From Oscillospiraceae bacterium (GTDB lineage: Bacteria; Bacillota_A; Clostridia; Oscillospirales; Oscillospiraceae), in the NCBI GenBank assembly GCA_017470325.1, contig JAFUES010000035.1, forward strand, positions 124,001 through 188,000: a stretch of DNA of 64,000 bases. The letters run 5' to 3'. The notes under the pieces are model-generated. The model searched no databases. It had not been told where the DNA came from and saw only the letters and a list, made by a program, of their open reading frames with translations. The first letter of the stretch is position 1; each line of letters starts with the position of its first letter. A program made the translations under genes and the position numbers. This document shows, piece by piece, positions 38,618 to 48,077 of this stretch.

Positions 38618-38650
38618 GAATGTGTCCTCCTTTACTCTTCGATTATCTCC

Positions 38651-38679
38651 ATTATACGGAAGAAAAAGTGCAAAGTCAA
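38651..38679 (-). promoter_or_regulatory. Promoter of deoD
   Basis: TTGACT (38,679-38,674), 17 bases, TATAAT (38,656-38,651) on the minus strand, 34 bases before the start codon. It stands back to back with the udk promoter. Confidence 0.75.
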
Positions 38680-38680
38680 A

Positions 38681-38709
38681 TTGAAACGGCGGAACGGATA
38701 TGCTATGAT
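38681..38709 (+). promoter_or_regulatory. Promoter of udk-tdk
   Basis: TTGAAA (38,681-38,686), 17 bases, TATGAT (38,704-38,709). The -35 boxes of this and the deoD promoter are one base apart, so the two salvage operons share one control region. Confidence 0.7.
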
Positions 38710-38741
38710 AAAGAAAAAAGAAAGAAGCAGGGGGCGGAGCT

Positions 38742-39371
38742 ATGAGCGACGTTATGGTGATCGGGATCGCCGGCGGCACCGGCAGCGGTAAAACCACGAT
38801 AACCCGGAAGCTGATGAAGGAGTTTGGCGCCGACGTGTCGGTGATCCACCACGACAACTATTACAAGGCCCATCATGACATGAGTTATGAGGAGCGGACC
38901 AAGCTCAACTATGACCATCCCAACGCCTTTGAGACCGAGCGGCTGATCCGCGACCTGCGGCGGCTGAAGCTGGGGCATCCCATCGAGTGTCCGGTCTATG
39001 ACTACAGCATCCACGACCGCACCGAGGAGACGGTGACCGTCTACCCAACCCGGGTCATCATCGTGGAGGGCATCCTCATCTATGAAAACCGGGAGCTCTG
39101 CCGGGAGATGGATATCAAGCTCTATGTGGACACGGACGCGGACGTGCGTATTCTGCGCCGCATCGTGCGGGATGTGCGGGACCGGGGCCGCAGTCTGGAC
39201 AGCGTCATCGACCAGTACCTGACCACGGTCAAGCCTATGCACGAGGAATTCGTGGAGCCCAGCAAGCGCAACGCCGACATCATCATCCCCCAGGGCGGAC
39301 ACAACCAGGTGGCCATGCAGATGGTGGTGGAGCGGGTGCGCGCCCACCTGAACCGGGAGAACAAGGAGTAA
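38742..39371 (+). CDS. udk: Uridine kinase (209 aa)
   Basis: The enzyme phosphorylates uridine and cytidine. P-loop IAGGTGSGKTTI (residues 8-19), HHDNYYK (about 36-42) and YDHPNAFET (about 57) are hallmark Udk motifs; VIIVEGILIY is the Walker B region. AGGGGGCGGAG precedes the ATG. It is followed four bases later by tdk, a pyrimidine salvage pair. Confidence 0.94.
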   Translation: MSDVMVIGIAGGTGSGKTTITRKLMKEFGADVSVIHHDNYYKAHHDMSYEERTKLNYDHPNAFETERLIRDLRRLKLGHPIECPVYDYSIHDRTEETVTVYPTRVIIVEGILIYENRELCREMDIKLYVDTDADVRILRRIVRDVRDRGRSLDSVIDQYLTTVKPMHEEFVEPSKRNADIIIPQGGHNQVAMQMVVERVRAHLNRENKE

Positions 39372-39375
39372 GACG

Positions 39376-39960
39376 ATGGCGAAGCTGTATTTCAAATATG
39401 GGGCCATGGGTTCCTCCAAGTCCGCCCAGGCGCTGATCACCAAGTTCAACTATGAGGAGCTGGGCATGACCGTCTGGCTCATCAAGCCCAGTGTGGACAC
39501 CCGGGACGGAGCGGATGTGATCCGCAGCCGCATCGGCCTCGCCTGCTCGGCCCAGGTCATTACGCCGGAGCAGAACGTGGCGGAGGAATACCACAAGGTG
39601 GGGCGGCACGACGTGATCATCGCCGATGAGGCCCAGTTCTTCACCCCGGAGCAGATCGACCAGCTGCGCGACCTGGTGGATGAGGAGGATCTGCCAGTGC
39701 TGTGCTTCGGTCTGCGTACAGACTTTTTGACCCACTTCTTCCCTGGCGCCCAGCGGCTGATGGAGCTGGCGGACTCCCTGACGGAGATCAAGACCGTCTG
39801 CGCCTGCGGCCGTAAGGCCACCGTCAACGCCCGTATCGACGGTCAGGGCCGGATCATCACCCATGGCGACCAGGTGTTCCTGGGCGGCAACGACAGCTAC
39901 CAGGCCATGTGCCACAAGTGCTGGAAGGAAAAGATCAAAGCCCAGCGGGAAGCGGAATAA
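39376..39960 (+). CDS. tdk: Thymidine kinase, type II (194 aa)
   Basis: P-loop variant FKYGAMGSSKSAQ (residues 6-18), IADEAQFFTPEQI with Glu as catalytic base, and the structural zinc cysteines CACG and CHKC (about 147-150 and 182-185) identify tetrameric bacterial TK. It makes dTMP from thymidine. It overlaps nothing; a shared bidirectional terminator follows. Confidence 0.94.
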   Translation: MAKLYFKYGAMGSSKSAQALITKFNYEELGMTVWLIKPSVDTRDGADVIRSRIGLACSAQVITPEQNVAEEYHKVGRHDVIIADEAQFFTPEQIDQLRDLVDEEDLPVLCFGLRTDFLTHFFPGAQRLMELADSLTEIKTVCACGRKATVNARIDGQGRIITHGDQVFLGGNDSYQAMCHKCWKEKIKAQREAE

Positions 39961-39974
39961 AAGAGAACAAAGCC

Positions 39975-40010
39975 AAAGGCTCTGCCGCAGTTTCACGGCA
40001 GAGCCTTTTT
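39975..40010. terminator. Bidirectional terminator
   Basis: AAAGGCTCTGCCG pairs with CGGCAGAGCCTTTTT (stem about 12 bp, loop CAGTTTCA). T-runs appear on both strands, so it serves tdk and the converging lipoprotein gene. Confidence 0.88.
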
Positions 40011-40020
40011 GCCCCTTGGC

Positions 40021-41070
40021 TTATTCGTTTTTCACATCCGCCGCCGGGGCGGGTGCCGCGGCAGCGGCGGCCATGGCGGCGCGCTTGGCCTCCTTGCGGG
40101 CCTTGCGGCGGGCGCGGGCCTTGCGGATGAGCCATACGATCAGGAAGATCAGCAGGCCCAGCACGATCAGCATGGGCAGGCAGGCGGCCAGGATCACCAG
40201 GGCCTCCTTGAAGAAGCTGCCCACGGCCTCCAGCCCATCCTGCAGGGCGCCCAGCAGCTCCTCGCCGTAGCTGATGCGCCGCTCCGGCTCGGGGGTGTAG
40301 GCTTTGACCTCGTTGATCTCCAGGTAGATGCTGCTGTAGCTGACCCGGCGGTCCCAGTTGTTCAGGGTGGACTGCAGGCTCTCGATCTGATAGCGCAGCT
40401 CGCTGAGCCGGGACTCCAGGGCGATCACGTCCTCCACGGTCTCCGCCAGCTCCATCATCTCCAGCAGCCGGGTCTCCTGGGCTTCGTAGGCGGTCAGCCG
40501 GGCCTGTACATCATAGTACTGGGCGGTGACGTTCTCGGTGTAGGTATGGCTGTAGGGGATATTGCCCAGGTCGGAGAGGCTCCCCATCAGCTCGATGAAG
40601 CGGTTGCTGGGGATGCGCAGAGAATAGCTGGCGCTGCGGTTGCGGGTATAGCCCCGGGAGGTGTCATAGTAGTTGGCACCGTTGACGCTGCTGGACTCGA
40701 TCCAGCCGCCGTAGGTCTTGACCAGGGCCTCCACCTTGGCGATGGTGTCCTCAAAGTCGGTGGTCTCCACAGTCACATCGGAGGAGTAGATGATCTTCTC
40801 CGGGTCCACCTCGGGGGCGTCAGAGCTTTTGGCCTCGCCGCTGTCGTCCCGCTTGGCGGCGGCGGAAAAGCCGAAGTCTCCGTCGTATTCGTAGTCCGCT
40901 TCCTCCATGGCGGCCATGGGGGCGGCATCCGAGGCGTAATAGCTCTCCGCGGCCTGGCTGGCGGCGGTATTGACGGCGCCGTCGGCGCTGCTGCTCTTGT
41001 AGCTGCTGCCGCAGGCGCAGAGCGATAGGGTCATCAGGATCGCAAGGATCAGTGCAAGTAGCTTTTTCAT
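40021..41070 (-). CDS. DUF4349 lipoprotein (349 aa)
   Basis: The lipobox SLCAC puts the lipid at Cys 20. The external part has a low-complexity stretch, then the DUF4349 body (IIYSSDVTVETTDFEDTIAK; YSLRIPSNRFIELMGSLSDL), with a coiled coil around residues 195-245. A C-terminal transmembrane helix (ILAACLPMLIVLGLLIFLIV) and a very basic, Ala-rich cytoplasmic tail follow. This anchors it at both ends. DUF4349 proteins are thought to serve the envelope; the exact role is unknown. GGAGG precedes ATG 41,070. Confidence 0.8.
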   Translation of the reverse strand: MKKLLALILAILMTLSLCACGSSYKSSSADGAVNTAASQAAESYYASDAAPMAAMEEADYEYDGDFGFSAAAKRDDSGEAKSSDAPEVDPEKIIYSSDVTVETTDFEDTIAKVEALVKTYGGWIESSSVNGANYYDTSRGYTRNRSASYSLRIPSNRFIELMGSLSDLGNIPYSHTYTENVTAQYYDVQARLTAYEAQETRLLEMMELAETVEDVIALESRLSELRYQIESLQSTLNNWDRRVSYSSIYLEINEVKAYTPEPERRISYGEELLGALQDGLEAVGSFFKEALVILAACLPMLIVLGLLIFLIVWLIRKARARRKARKEAKRAAMAAAAAAPAPAADVKNE

Positions 41071-41123
41071 GGGAGTATCCTCCAAATAAAAATTTGTCCT
41101 CGATCCTATGACGGCGGAGCGAT

Positions 41124-41158
41124 AAAAAAAGTTTCCCGAAAAACGGGAAACTTTTTTT
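41124..41158. terminator. Bidirectional terminator
   Basis: GTTTCCCG (41,131) pairs with CGGGAAAC (41,144), flanked by A7 and T7. Read leftward it ends the foldase transcript before the DUF4349 gene. Confidence 0.85.
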
Positions 41159-41176
41159 CGTATGGAGGCTGCTGTC

Positions 41177-42727
41177 TCAGCCGACCAGCTTGTACCAGAA
41201 GCCGCGGACAGGCTCGTAGCCTTCCAGCTGGGCGTCCAGCCATTCGGTCATGGCCTCGCTGCTGAGCTCGCTGCGGGCGATGTGATCGCTGTACAGCTCG
41301 CCCTCGCCCACATAATACATCACGTGGTAACCGGCATAGCTGGCGCTCTCGCCGTAGACGATGGCGGCGTCGCCCGGCTTATGGCCGTCGAAGCAGAAGG
41401 CGTCGAACTCCTCCACCATCATGCCCTTGGCCACGGCGTCATACAGACCGCCGTCGGTGTTGGAGCCGTCGTCCTCCGAGTAAGCTTCCGCCAGGGCGGC
41501 AAAGCTTTCCTCGGTCTGGTCGCCGGCCTTCCACTCGGCCAGGATCTCCTCGGCCCGGGCCTTGGCGGCCGCCTTGGCCTCGTCGCTGTAAGTGCCGTCC
41601 TCGTCCGCTTCGGCCTTGATCAGGATGTGCCGCACCTGGGCGAGGGGATAGTGGTTGTCGTCACGGCCCAGGAAGAGCACCACGTAGCTGCCGTTGGCGT
41701 CGTCCGCCACGGTGATATCGCCCGCCTTGCGCTCGGCCATGAGCCACTCTGCATAGGTGCTGCTGAGAGAGCTGCCGGAGACCCGGCTGCGCTCTGTGGA
41801 CTTCTCGCCAGACAGCTGGGAGTCGATAGCCACATTGAAGCGCTCAACAGCGTCCTCTTCCTCCCCATCCAGATAAGCGTTGACCATGGCGTCAGCCGTG
41901 GCCCGCGCCTCGGCCAGCGTCTGCTCGGTGGGCGCGGTGCTGGTCTCGCCGTCCTCACCCGTGGTCTCTTCAAGCTCCGCGGGCACATAATAATAGGCGT
42001 AATCGAACACGTCGCGGCCGCCCTCCAGACTCTGGTAGTAATCCTCCAGCTCCTGGGTGGTGTAGGTGAAGCTGTCCTGCACGGCGGTGTAGGCCTTGCT
42101 GGCCAATGCGCCGTCCAGCTGGATCTGGCGGGCGAGCTTCTGGGTGACGCCCTCACCGTAGTTGACAGCCAGCAGGCTGTTGGCGTTGCCATAGCCCAGG
42201 GACTTGGCGTATTCATCCAGACCCTCAAAGCTGGCGTCCACATCCGCGATCTCCTCGTCGGTGAGGGTGATGCCGTTGGCGGCGGCATAGTCGGTCAGGG
42301 CCTTGGTCTGCACCATGCTGTCCTCGGCGGCCAGGAGGAAATACTCCTTCCAGGTGGCGCCCTCCATCAGGGGGCACTCCTGGCTGTCCAGCCCGGCACG
42401 GCCGGAACTGGTATCCAGACCGAAGACGGAGGCATAGCTGCCGTACTGATTGGCGAAGTTCAAATACTGGCCGGCATAGTTATAGCTGACCTCAGCGGGG
42501 GAATAGCGCTGGTCCCCGATGGTGAGGGCGGTGGTGCCGGTGTAGAGAAAGCCGGAATTGAGAAACAGAATGGCGGCGATCAGCAGGATCACAAGGATGG
42601 TGCCGATGGTCCAGCGGCGCTTGCTCTGGGCTTTCTTCCGGGCAGCCTCCTGGGCGGCCAGGGTCTTTTTATCAGTGCCCGCCTCCCGGGCGGCCTGACG
42701 ATTTTTCTTTTCGGTTGAAGCGCTCAT
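41177..42727 (-). CDS. PrsA/SurA-like peptidyl-prolyl isomerase (516 aa)
   Basis: A basic N-terminal stretch (KKNRQAAREAGTDKK) leads to one transmembrane helix (IGTILVILLIAAILFL), so the protein is anchored with the rest outside. Residues 65-270 form a SurA_N-like chaperone part. Residues 365-480 hold the parvulin core: VRHILIKAEADEDGTYS, AEAYSEDDGSNTDGGLY and the later FDGHKPGDAAIV. It helps secreted proteins fold. Start ATG 42,727 follows AAAGGACG. Confidence 0.82.
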   Translation of the reverse strand: MSASTEKKNRQAAREAGTDKKTLAAQEAARKKAQSKRRWTIGTILVILLIAAILFLNSGFLYTGTTALTIGDQRYSPAEVSYNYAGQYLNFANQYGSYASVFGLDTSSGRAGLDSQECPLMEGATWKEYFLLAAEDSMVQTKALTDYAAANGITLTDEEIADVDASFEGLDEYAKSLGYGNANSLLAVNYGEGVTQKLARQIQLDGALASKAYTAVQDSFTYTTQELEDYYQSLEGGRDVFDYAYYYVPAELEETTGEDGETSTAPTEQTLAEARATADAMVNAYLDGEEEDAVERFNVAIDSQLSGEKSTERSRVSGSSLSSTYAEWLMAERKAGDITVADDANGSYVVLFLGRDDNHYPLAQVRHILIKAEADEDGTYSDEAKAAAKARAEEILAEWKAGDQTEESFAALAEAYSEDDGSNTDGGLYDAVAKGMMVEEFDAFCFDGHKPGDAAIVYGESASYAGYHVMYYVGEGELYSDHIARSELSSEAMTEWLDAQLEGYEPVRGFWYKLVG

Positions 42728-42903
42728 AGTTTTTCGTCCTTTTTTCATAAATTGCCGAAACATTATAACCCAAAGGATCGCGTGATTCAAGAACAATTCT
42801 TCCCGAAACACGGATTGTTTGTAAAATATTCATACAATCGAAAGGTTTTCGATTGCTTTTCCCGCCCGGGCGGGGTATTCTGTATGCGAAAGAAGGTGAG
42901 GCG

Positions 42904-43746
42904 ATGGACAGACGCATGCGGCAAGTGGCCGCGGGTACCGGACTTGTGCTGGCAACGGCGGGGGCTCTCGCGGCCCTGGATAGCCGGTACCGGCTGGAGA
43001 AGACGGTGTATACCCTGCCCTTTGCGCGGCTGCCCGCCGCCTTCGATAGGTTTCGGGTCGTGCAGCTTTCAGACCTGCACGGCAGTATGTTCGGCCGGGA
43101 GAACCGGCGGCTGGCCCGGGCCGTTCAGGAACAGCGGCCGGATCTGATCGCCCTGACCGGAGACTTTGCCGGTGTGCGGACAGAGCTCAAGGCGACGGAA
43201 GCGCTGCTGCGGCAGATACAGGAGCTGGCGCCGGTCTATTATGTCAGCGGCAACCACGAGTGGATTAAGGGGAGCATCTGGCCGATGCGGCAGCTGCTGC
43301 GGCGCTATGGCGTCCACAGCCTGGAGAATGGCTTTGAGATCCTGGAAAAAGACGGCGCGCAGATCGTGATCGCCGGGGTGGAGGACCCCCAGGCCTGGAC
43401 GGAACAGACAAAGCCTGAGACCCTGGCGGCCCGCATCCGGCGGGAACACCCGGACGCCTTCGTGCTGTGGCTGGGCCACCGCAATTTCTGGGTGAAGGAG
43501 CATCCGGCGCTGCCGGTGGATCTGATCCTCAGCGGGCATGCCCACGGGGGCGTGGTGCGCCTGCCGGGGATCGGCGGACTGCTGAACAACGACCACGGTC
43601 TGGGCGCGGAATATGAAGCGGGCCTCTATGCCGGTGAGAGCTTTCAGATGCTGGTTTCCCGGGGGCTGGGCAATTCCGTGCCGGTGCCCCGTCTGTTCAA
43701 CCGCCCGGAGCTCGTGACGATCGTTTTAAAAAGTGAACAGGCATAA
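42904..43746 (+). CDS. Membrane-associated metallophosphoesterase (280 aa)
   Basis: An N-terminal hydrophobic helix (residues 8-24) is followed by calcineurin-like motifs in order: LSDLHG (about 57), LTGDFAG (about 83), YVSGNHEW (about 112) and LSGHAHGG (about 204). This layout is that of YkuE/YaeI-like lipid- or nucleotide-acting phosphoesterases at the membrane. The usual xHxP motif is replaced by LGHRNFW, which keeps His. Start ATG 42,904 follows GAAGGTGAG. Confidence 0.82.
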   Translation: MDRRMRQVAAGTGLVLATAGALAALDSRYRLEKTVYTLPFARLPAAFDRFRVVQLSDLHGSMFGRENRRLARAVQEQRPDLIALTGDFAGVRTELKATEALLRQIQELAPVYYVSGNHEWIKGSIWPMRQLLRRYGVHSLENGFEILEKDGAQIVIAGVEDPQAWTEQTKPETLAARIRREHPDAFVLWLGHRNFWVKEHPALPVDLILSGHAHGGVVRLPGIGGLLNNDHGLGAEYEAGLYAGESFQMLVSRGLGNSVPVPRLFNRPELVTIVLKSEQA

Positions 43747-43753
43747 AAAACGC

Positions 43754-43802
43754 CCTCCCCGCATACCATGGTTGTATGTTGTGCATACAGGGGAGGGTTT
43801 TC
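43754..43802 (+). terminator. Terminator after the phosphoesterase gene
   Basis: CCCTCCCC (43,754-43,761) pairs with GGGGAGGG (about 43,791-43,798) followed by TTTT. The loop holds a second inverted repeat, GCATAC/GTATG. GGGGAGGG is also the ribosome binding site of the small frame at 43,804. Confidence 0.6.
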
Positions 43803-43803
43803 G

Positions 43804-43866
43804 ATGGAAAAAGACATTGACGATATGATCTTCGGCGATGCGGACCCGGGTCCCAGCGGCCGATGA
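43804..43866 (+). CDS. Possible 20-residue peptide
   Basis: ATG 43,804 has GGGGAGGG six bases upstream and is followed by 19 further codons with acidic content (EKDIDDMIFGDADPG). A strong terminator begins three bases after its stop. Ribosome site, short frame and terminator make a plausible mini-gene, but the site is also part of a terminator stem, so it may be chance. Confidence 0.3.
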   Translation: MEKDIDDMIFGDADPGPSGR

Positions 43867-43868
43867 CG

Positions 43869-43898
43869 ACAAACGGACGGCATTCGCCGTCCGTTTGT
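43869..43898. terminator. Strong hairpin terminator between converging genes
   Basis: ACAAACGGACGGC pairs over 13 bases with GCCGTCCGTTTGT, loop ATTC. It separates the rightward phosphoesterase region from the leftward prfB gene and can act on both strands. Confidence 0.8.
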
Positions 43899-43923
43899 AT
43901 CTTATATTCCTCTGAGCGGCAGC

Positions 43924-45030
43924 TCAGCTCTCCGCCCGCATGGACAGGAAGGCGTTGATGAAGCCGTCCAGATCGCCGTCCATCACGTTCTGGATGTTGC
44001 CGTTTTCAAACTCCGTGCGGTGGTCCTTCACCAGCTGATAGGGCATGAACACATAGGAGCGGATCTGGCTGCCCCATTCGATCTTCATCTGTACGCCCTT
44101 GATATCACTGATCTTTTCCAGGTGCTCCCGCTCCTTGATCTCGGCCAGGCGCGCCCGCAGCATGTTTTTGCAGTTCTCCAGGTTCTGGAAGTGGCTGCGC
44201 TCCACCTGGCTGGATACCACGATGCCCGTGGGGATGTGGGTCAGGCGCACCGCCGAGGAGGTCTTGTTGACCTTCTGGCCGCCGGCGCCGGAGGAGCGGA
44301 ACACATCCATCTTGATGTCCTCGTCCCGCAGTTCGATCTCGTTGTCGTCGCTGATCTCGGGCATGACCTCCACCGCGGCGAAGGAGGTATGCCGCCGGCC
44401 CGCCGCGTCGAAGGGGGAGACGCGCACCAGCCGGTGGATGCCGTGTTCGCTCTTGAGGAAGCCGTAGGCGTTTTCACCCTCGATCATGATAGTGGCGCTC
44501 TTGAGCCCGGCCTCGTCGCCGTCCAGGTAGTCCATGACCTTCACCTTGTAGCCGTGACGGTCAGCCCACATGTTGTACATACGGTAAAGCATGGAGGCCC
44601 AGTCCTGAGCCTCGGTGCCGCCGGCACCGGCGTGGAAGGTCAGAATGGCATTGTTGCCGTCATACTCGCCGGTAAGCAGGGTGCTCAGACGGGTAGCCTC
44701 CACCTTCTGGGAGAAATCCGTGAACTCGCTCTGCAGTTCTTCCAGCATGGAGTCGTCGTTTTCCTCGATGGCCATCTCGCACATGACCATCATATCGTCC
44801 CAGGCGGAGCAGAGCTTCTGGTAGTTCTCCACCTTATCCTTCAGGTTCTTCAGCCGCTTCTGGACCTTCTGGGAATTCTCCACATCATTCCAGAAGCCGT
44901 CCCGCTCGCTGGCGGCCTCCAGCTCCTCGATCTCCTTCTGAGCGGCCTCCAGCTTCAGCGCGCTCCGCAGCACGTCCAGGGTGGGCTTGGCGGCGTTGAG
45001 TTTTCCTTTGTATTCTTCAAATTCCAGCAT
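43924..45030 (-). CDS. prfB: Peptide chain release factor 2
   Basis: RF2 ends translation at UAA and UGA. The stop-codon-reading SPF tripeptide lies in RLVRVSPFDAAGRRHTS (about 205), and the peptidyl-hydrolysing GGQ in RSSGAGGQKVNKT (about 247). The N-terminal coiled domain is complete in one frame (MLEFEEYKGKLNAA onward), so the +1 frameshift autoregulation found in many bacteria is absent. Start follows GAGG at a rather long distance. Confidence 0.95.
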   Translation of the reverse strand: MLEFEEYKGKLNAAKPTLDVLRSALKLEAAQKEIEELEAASERDGFWNDVENSQKVQKRLKNLKDKVENYQKLCSAWDDMMVMCEMAIEENDDSMLEELQSEFTDFSQKVEATRLSTLLTGEYDGNNAILTFHAGAGGTEAQDWASMLYRMYNMWADRHGYKVKVMDYLDGDEAGLKSATIMIEGENAYGFLKSEHGIHRLVRVSPFDAAGRRHTSFAAVEVMPEISDDNEIELRDEDIKMDVFRSSGAGGQKVNKTSSAVRLTHIPTGIVVSSQVERSHFQNLENCKNMLRARLAEIKEREHLEKISDIKGVQMKIEWGSQIRSYVFMPYQLVKDHRTEFENGNIQNVMDGDLDGFINAFLSMRAES

Positions 45031-45084
45031 ATTCGTCTCATTCCTCGTATTTCATTCAAAAGCTAACTCTAAGCTAACTCTGTT

Positions 45085-45113
45085 ATTATAAACAAAATTC
45101 ACGCGCTTGTAAA
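45085..45113 (-). promoter_or_regulatory. Promoter of prfB
   Basis: TTTACA (45,113-45,108), 17 bases, TATAAT (45,090-45,085) on the minus strand, about 55 bases before the start codon. For the opposing prs gene a TATAAT lies at 45,183 but without a good -35 box. Confidence 0.7.
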
Positions 45114-45269
45114 TCTGTTTTTTATCTGCAATTTTGGCGCCGGGGGACGATAGTTTTGCTTCCAATCCTTTTGCCTGTGTGCTATAATTAATCTGTATAA
45201 AAGTGCGAAGGCGCTGCCGGGGATTGCACGGGCAGCGGAAAAGATCATTCAATGGAGGATAAGAGAGAT

Positions 45270-46235
45270 ATGATTTCACACGGCAAGGAAATTAAGGTTT
45301 TCGCCGGCAACTCCAACCCTGCACTGGCACAGGACATCTGCTCGGAACTGTATATGCCCCTGGGCAATGCCGCCGTCTCCCAATTTGCGGACGGCGAGTG
45401 CTCCATCTCCGTATACGAGCCTGTGCGCGGTAAGGACGTATTCATCGTCCAGTCCACCTGCAACCATGTCAACGACAACCTGATGGAACTGCTCATTATG
45501 ATCGACGCCATGCGCCGCGCCTCCGCCGGCCGCATCACCGCCGTTATCCCCTATTTCGGCTACGCCCGGCAGGACCGCAAGGCCAAGAGCCGTGATCCCA
45601 TCTCCGCAAAGCTGGTAGCCAATCTGATCACTGCCGCCGGCGCGGACCGCGTGCTGACCATGGACCTGCACGCCGCCCAGATCCAGGGCTTCTTCGACAT
45701 CCCGGTGGACAACCTGATGGGCTCCAACCTGTTCGTCAAGCACTTTACCCGCAAGTTCGGCAAGGGCAATGAGGACGTGATGGTGGTCTCCCCCGACGTG
45801 GGCAGCACCGCCCGCGCCCGGAACTTCTCCATGAAGCTGGGCGTGAACATGGCCATCGTGGACAAGCGCCGTGAGCGCGCCAACCAGTCCGAGGTCATGA
45901 ACATCATCGGCAATGTGGAGGGCAAGACCTGCATCCTGCTGGATGATATCGTGGACACCGCCGGTTCTCTCTGCGGCGCCGCCAAGGCCATCAAGGAAGT
46001 GGGCGGGGCCAAGGCGGTCTATGCCTGCGCCACCCACGGTGTGCTCTCCGGCCCGGCCATCGACCGGATCAATGAAAGCTGCATCGAGGAGCTGATGCTT
46101 CTGAACACCATTCCCTACCCGACGGACAAGCCCGCCTGCGACAAGATCCAGTATATCTCCACGGCCTCCGTGTTCGCCGAAGCTATCCGGCGCATCTACG
46201 AGGAAGTGTCCATCGCCAACATGTTCGAAAACTGA
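45270..46235 (+). CDS. prs: Ribose-phosphate pyrophosphokinase (321 aa)
   Basis: The enzyme makes PRPP for nucleotide synthesis and salvage. The PRPP loop is TCILLDDIVDTAGSLCGAAK (about residues 216-235), and YFGYARQDRK (about 97-106) is the ATP-binding motif; the length is standard. ATG 45,270 is preferred over 45,252 because GGAGG lies between them. Pth follows after three bases. Its presence connects to the salvage genes around 38 kb. Confidence 0.94.
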   Translation: MISHGKEIKVFAGNSNPALAQDICSELYMPLGNAAVSQFADGECSISVYEPVRGKDVFIVQSTCNHVNDNLMELLIMIDAMRRASAGRITAVIPYFGYARQDRKAKSRDPISAKLVANLITAAGADRVLTMDLHAAQIQGFFDIPVDNLMGSNLFVKHFTRKFGKGNEDVMVVSPDVGSTARARNFSMKLGVNMAIVDKRRERANQSEVMNIIGNVEGKTCILLDDIVDTAGSLCGAAKAIKEVGGAKAVYACATHGVLSGPAIDRINESCIEELMLLNTIPYPTDKPACDKIQYISTASVFAEAIRRIYEEVSIANMFEN

Positions 46236-46238
46236 GCG

Positions 46239-46829
46239 ATGTTGTTTTCCAAGCAGAACGGCGTGAGCTGGCTGGTGGTCTTTCTTGGCAACCCCGGGCC
46301 CCGCTATGAGGGGACCCGGCACAATGCCGGCTTTATGGCGGCGGACGCCCTGGCCAAAGAGAAGAATCTGCGCATCGACAGGCTGCGCTTTCGCGCCCTG
46401 ACCGCCAGCTGTGAGATCGGCGGGGAAAAGGTGCTGCTGATGAAGCCCCAGACCTATATGAATCTCAGCGGCGAGGCTGTGAGCCAGGCGGCGCGCTTTT
46501 ATAAGATTCAGCCGGAGCGTGTGCTGGTGGTGTCGGACGAGACGGCCCTGGCCGTCGGGAAGCTCCGCATCCGGCAGAAGGGCTCCGCCGGCGGGCACAA
46601 CGGACTGAAGAACATCATCGCCTGCCTGGGGACGGAGGGCTTCCCCCGGATCCGCCTGGGTGTGGGCGCGCCGCCTCACCCGGATTACGACATGGCCGAC
46701 TGGGTGCTGTCCGCCTTCAAAAACCAGGACGCGGAGGAGATGGCAAAAAGCGCAAAGCGCGCGGCCCAGGCAGTGGAATGTTACATCAGCCAGGGGCCGG
46801 ACAAGGCCATGAACCTGTACAACGGATAA
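46239..46829 (+). CDS. pth: Peptidyl-tRNA hydrolase (196 aa)
   Basis: This rescues tRNA from stalled peptidyl-tRNA. Catalytic His is in YEGTRHNAGF (about residue 28), QTYMNLSG is near 71, the Asp of VVSDETALAVG (about 98) aligns with the active-site Asp, and GSAGGHNGLKNI is at 113. The usual VVGLGNPG reads VVFLGNPG, and the DDLDLP segment is altered to DETALA. It follows prs, a common firmicute order. Confidence 0.92.
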   Translation: MLFSKQNGVSWLVVFLGNPGPRYEGTRHNAGFMAADALAKEKNLRIDRLRFRALTASCEIGGEKVLLMKPQTYMNLSGEAVSQAARFYKIQPERVLVVSDETALAVGKLRIRQKGSAGGHNGLKNIIACLGTEGFPRIRLGVGAPPHPDYDMADWVLSAFKNQDAEEMAKSAKRAAQAVECYISQGPDKAMNLYNG

Positions 46830-46880
46830 ACCGGCAGGATTGCCGCTAACGTACAAAACAAAAAAGATAGGAGGATGCAT

Positions 46881-48074
<1,194 letters not shown>

Positions 48075-48077
48075 GCG

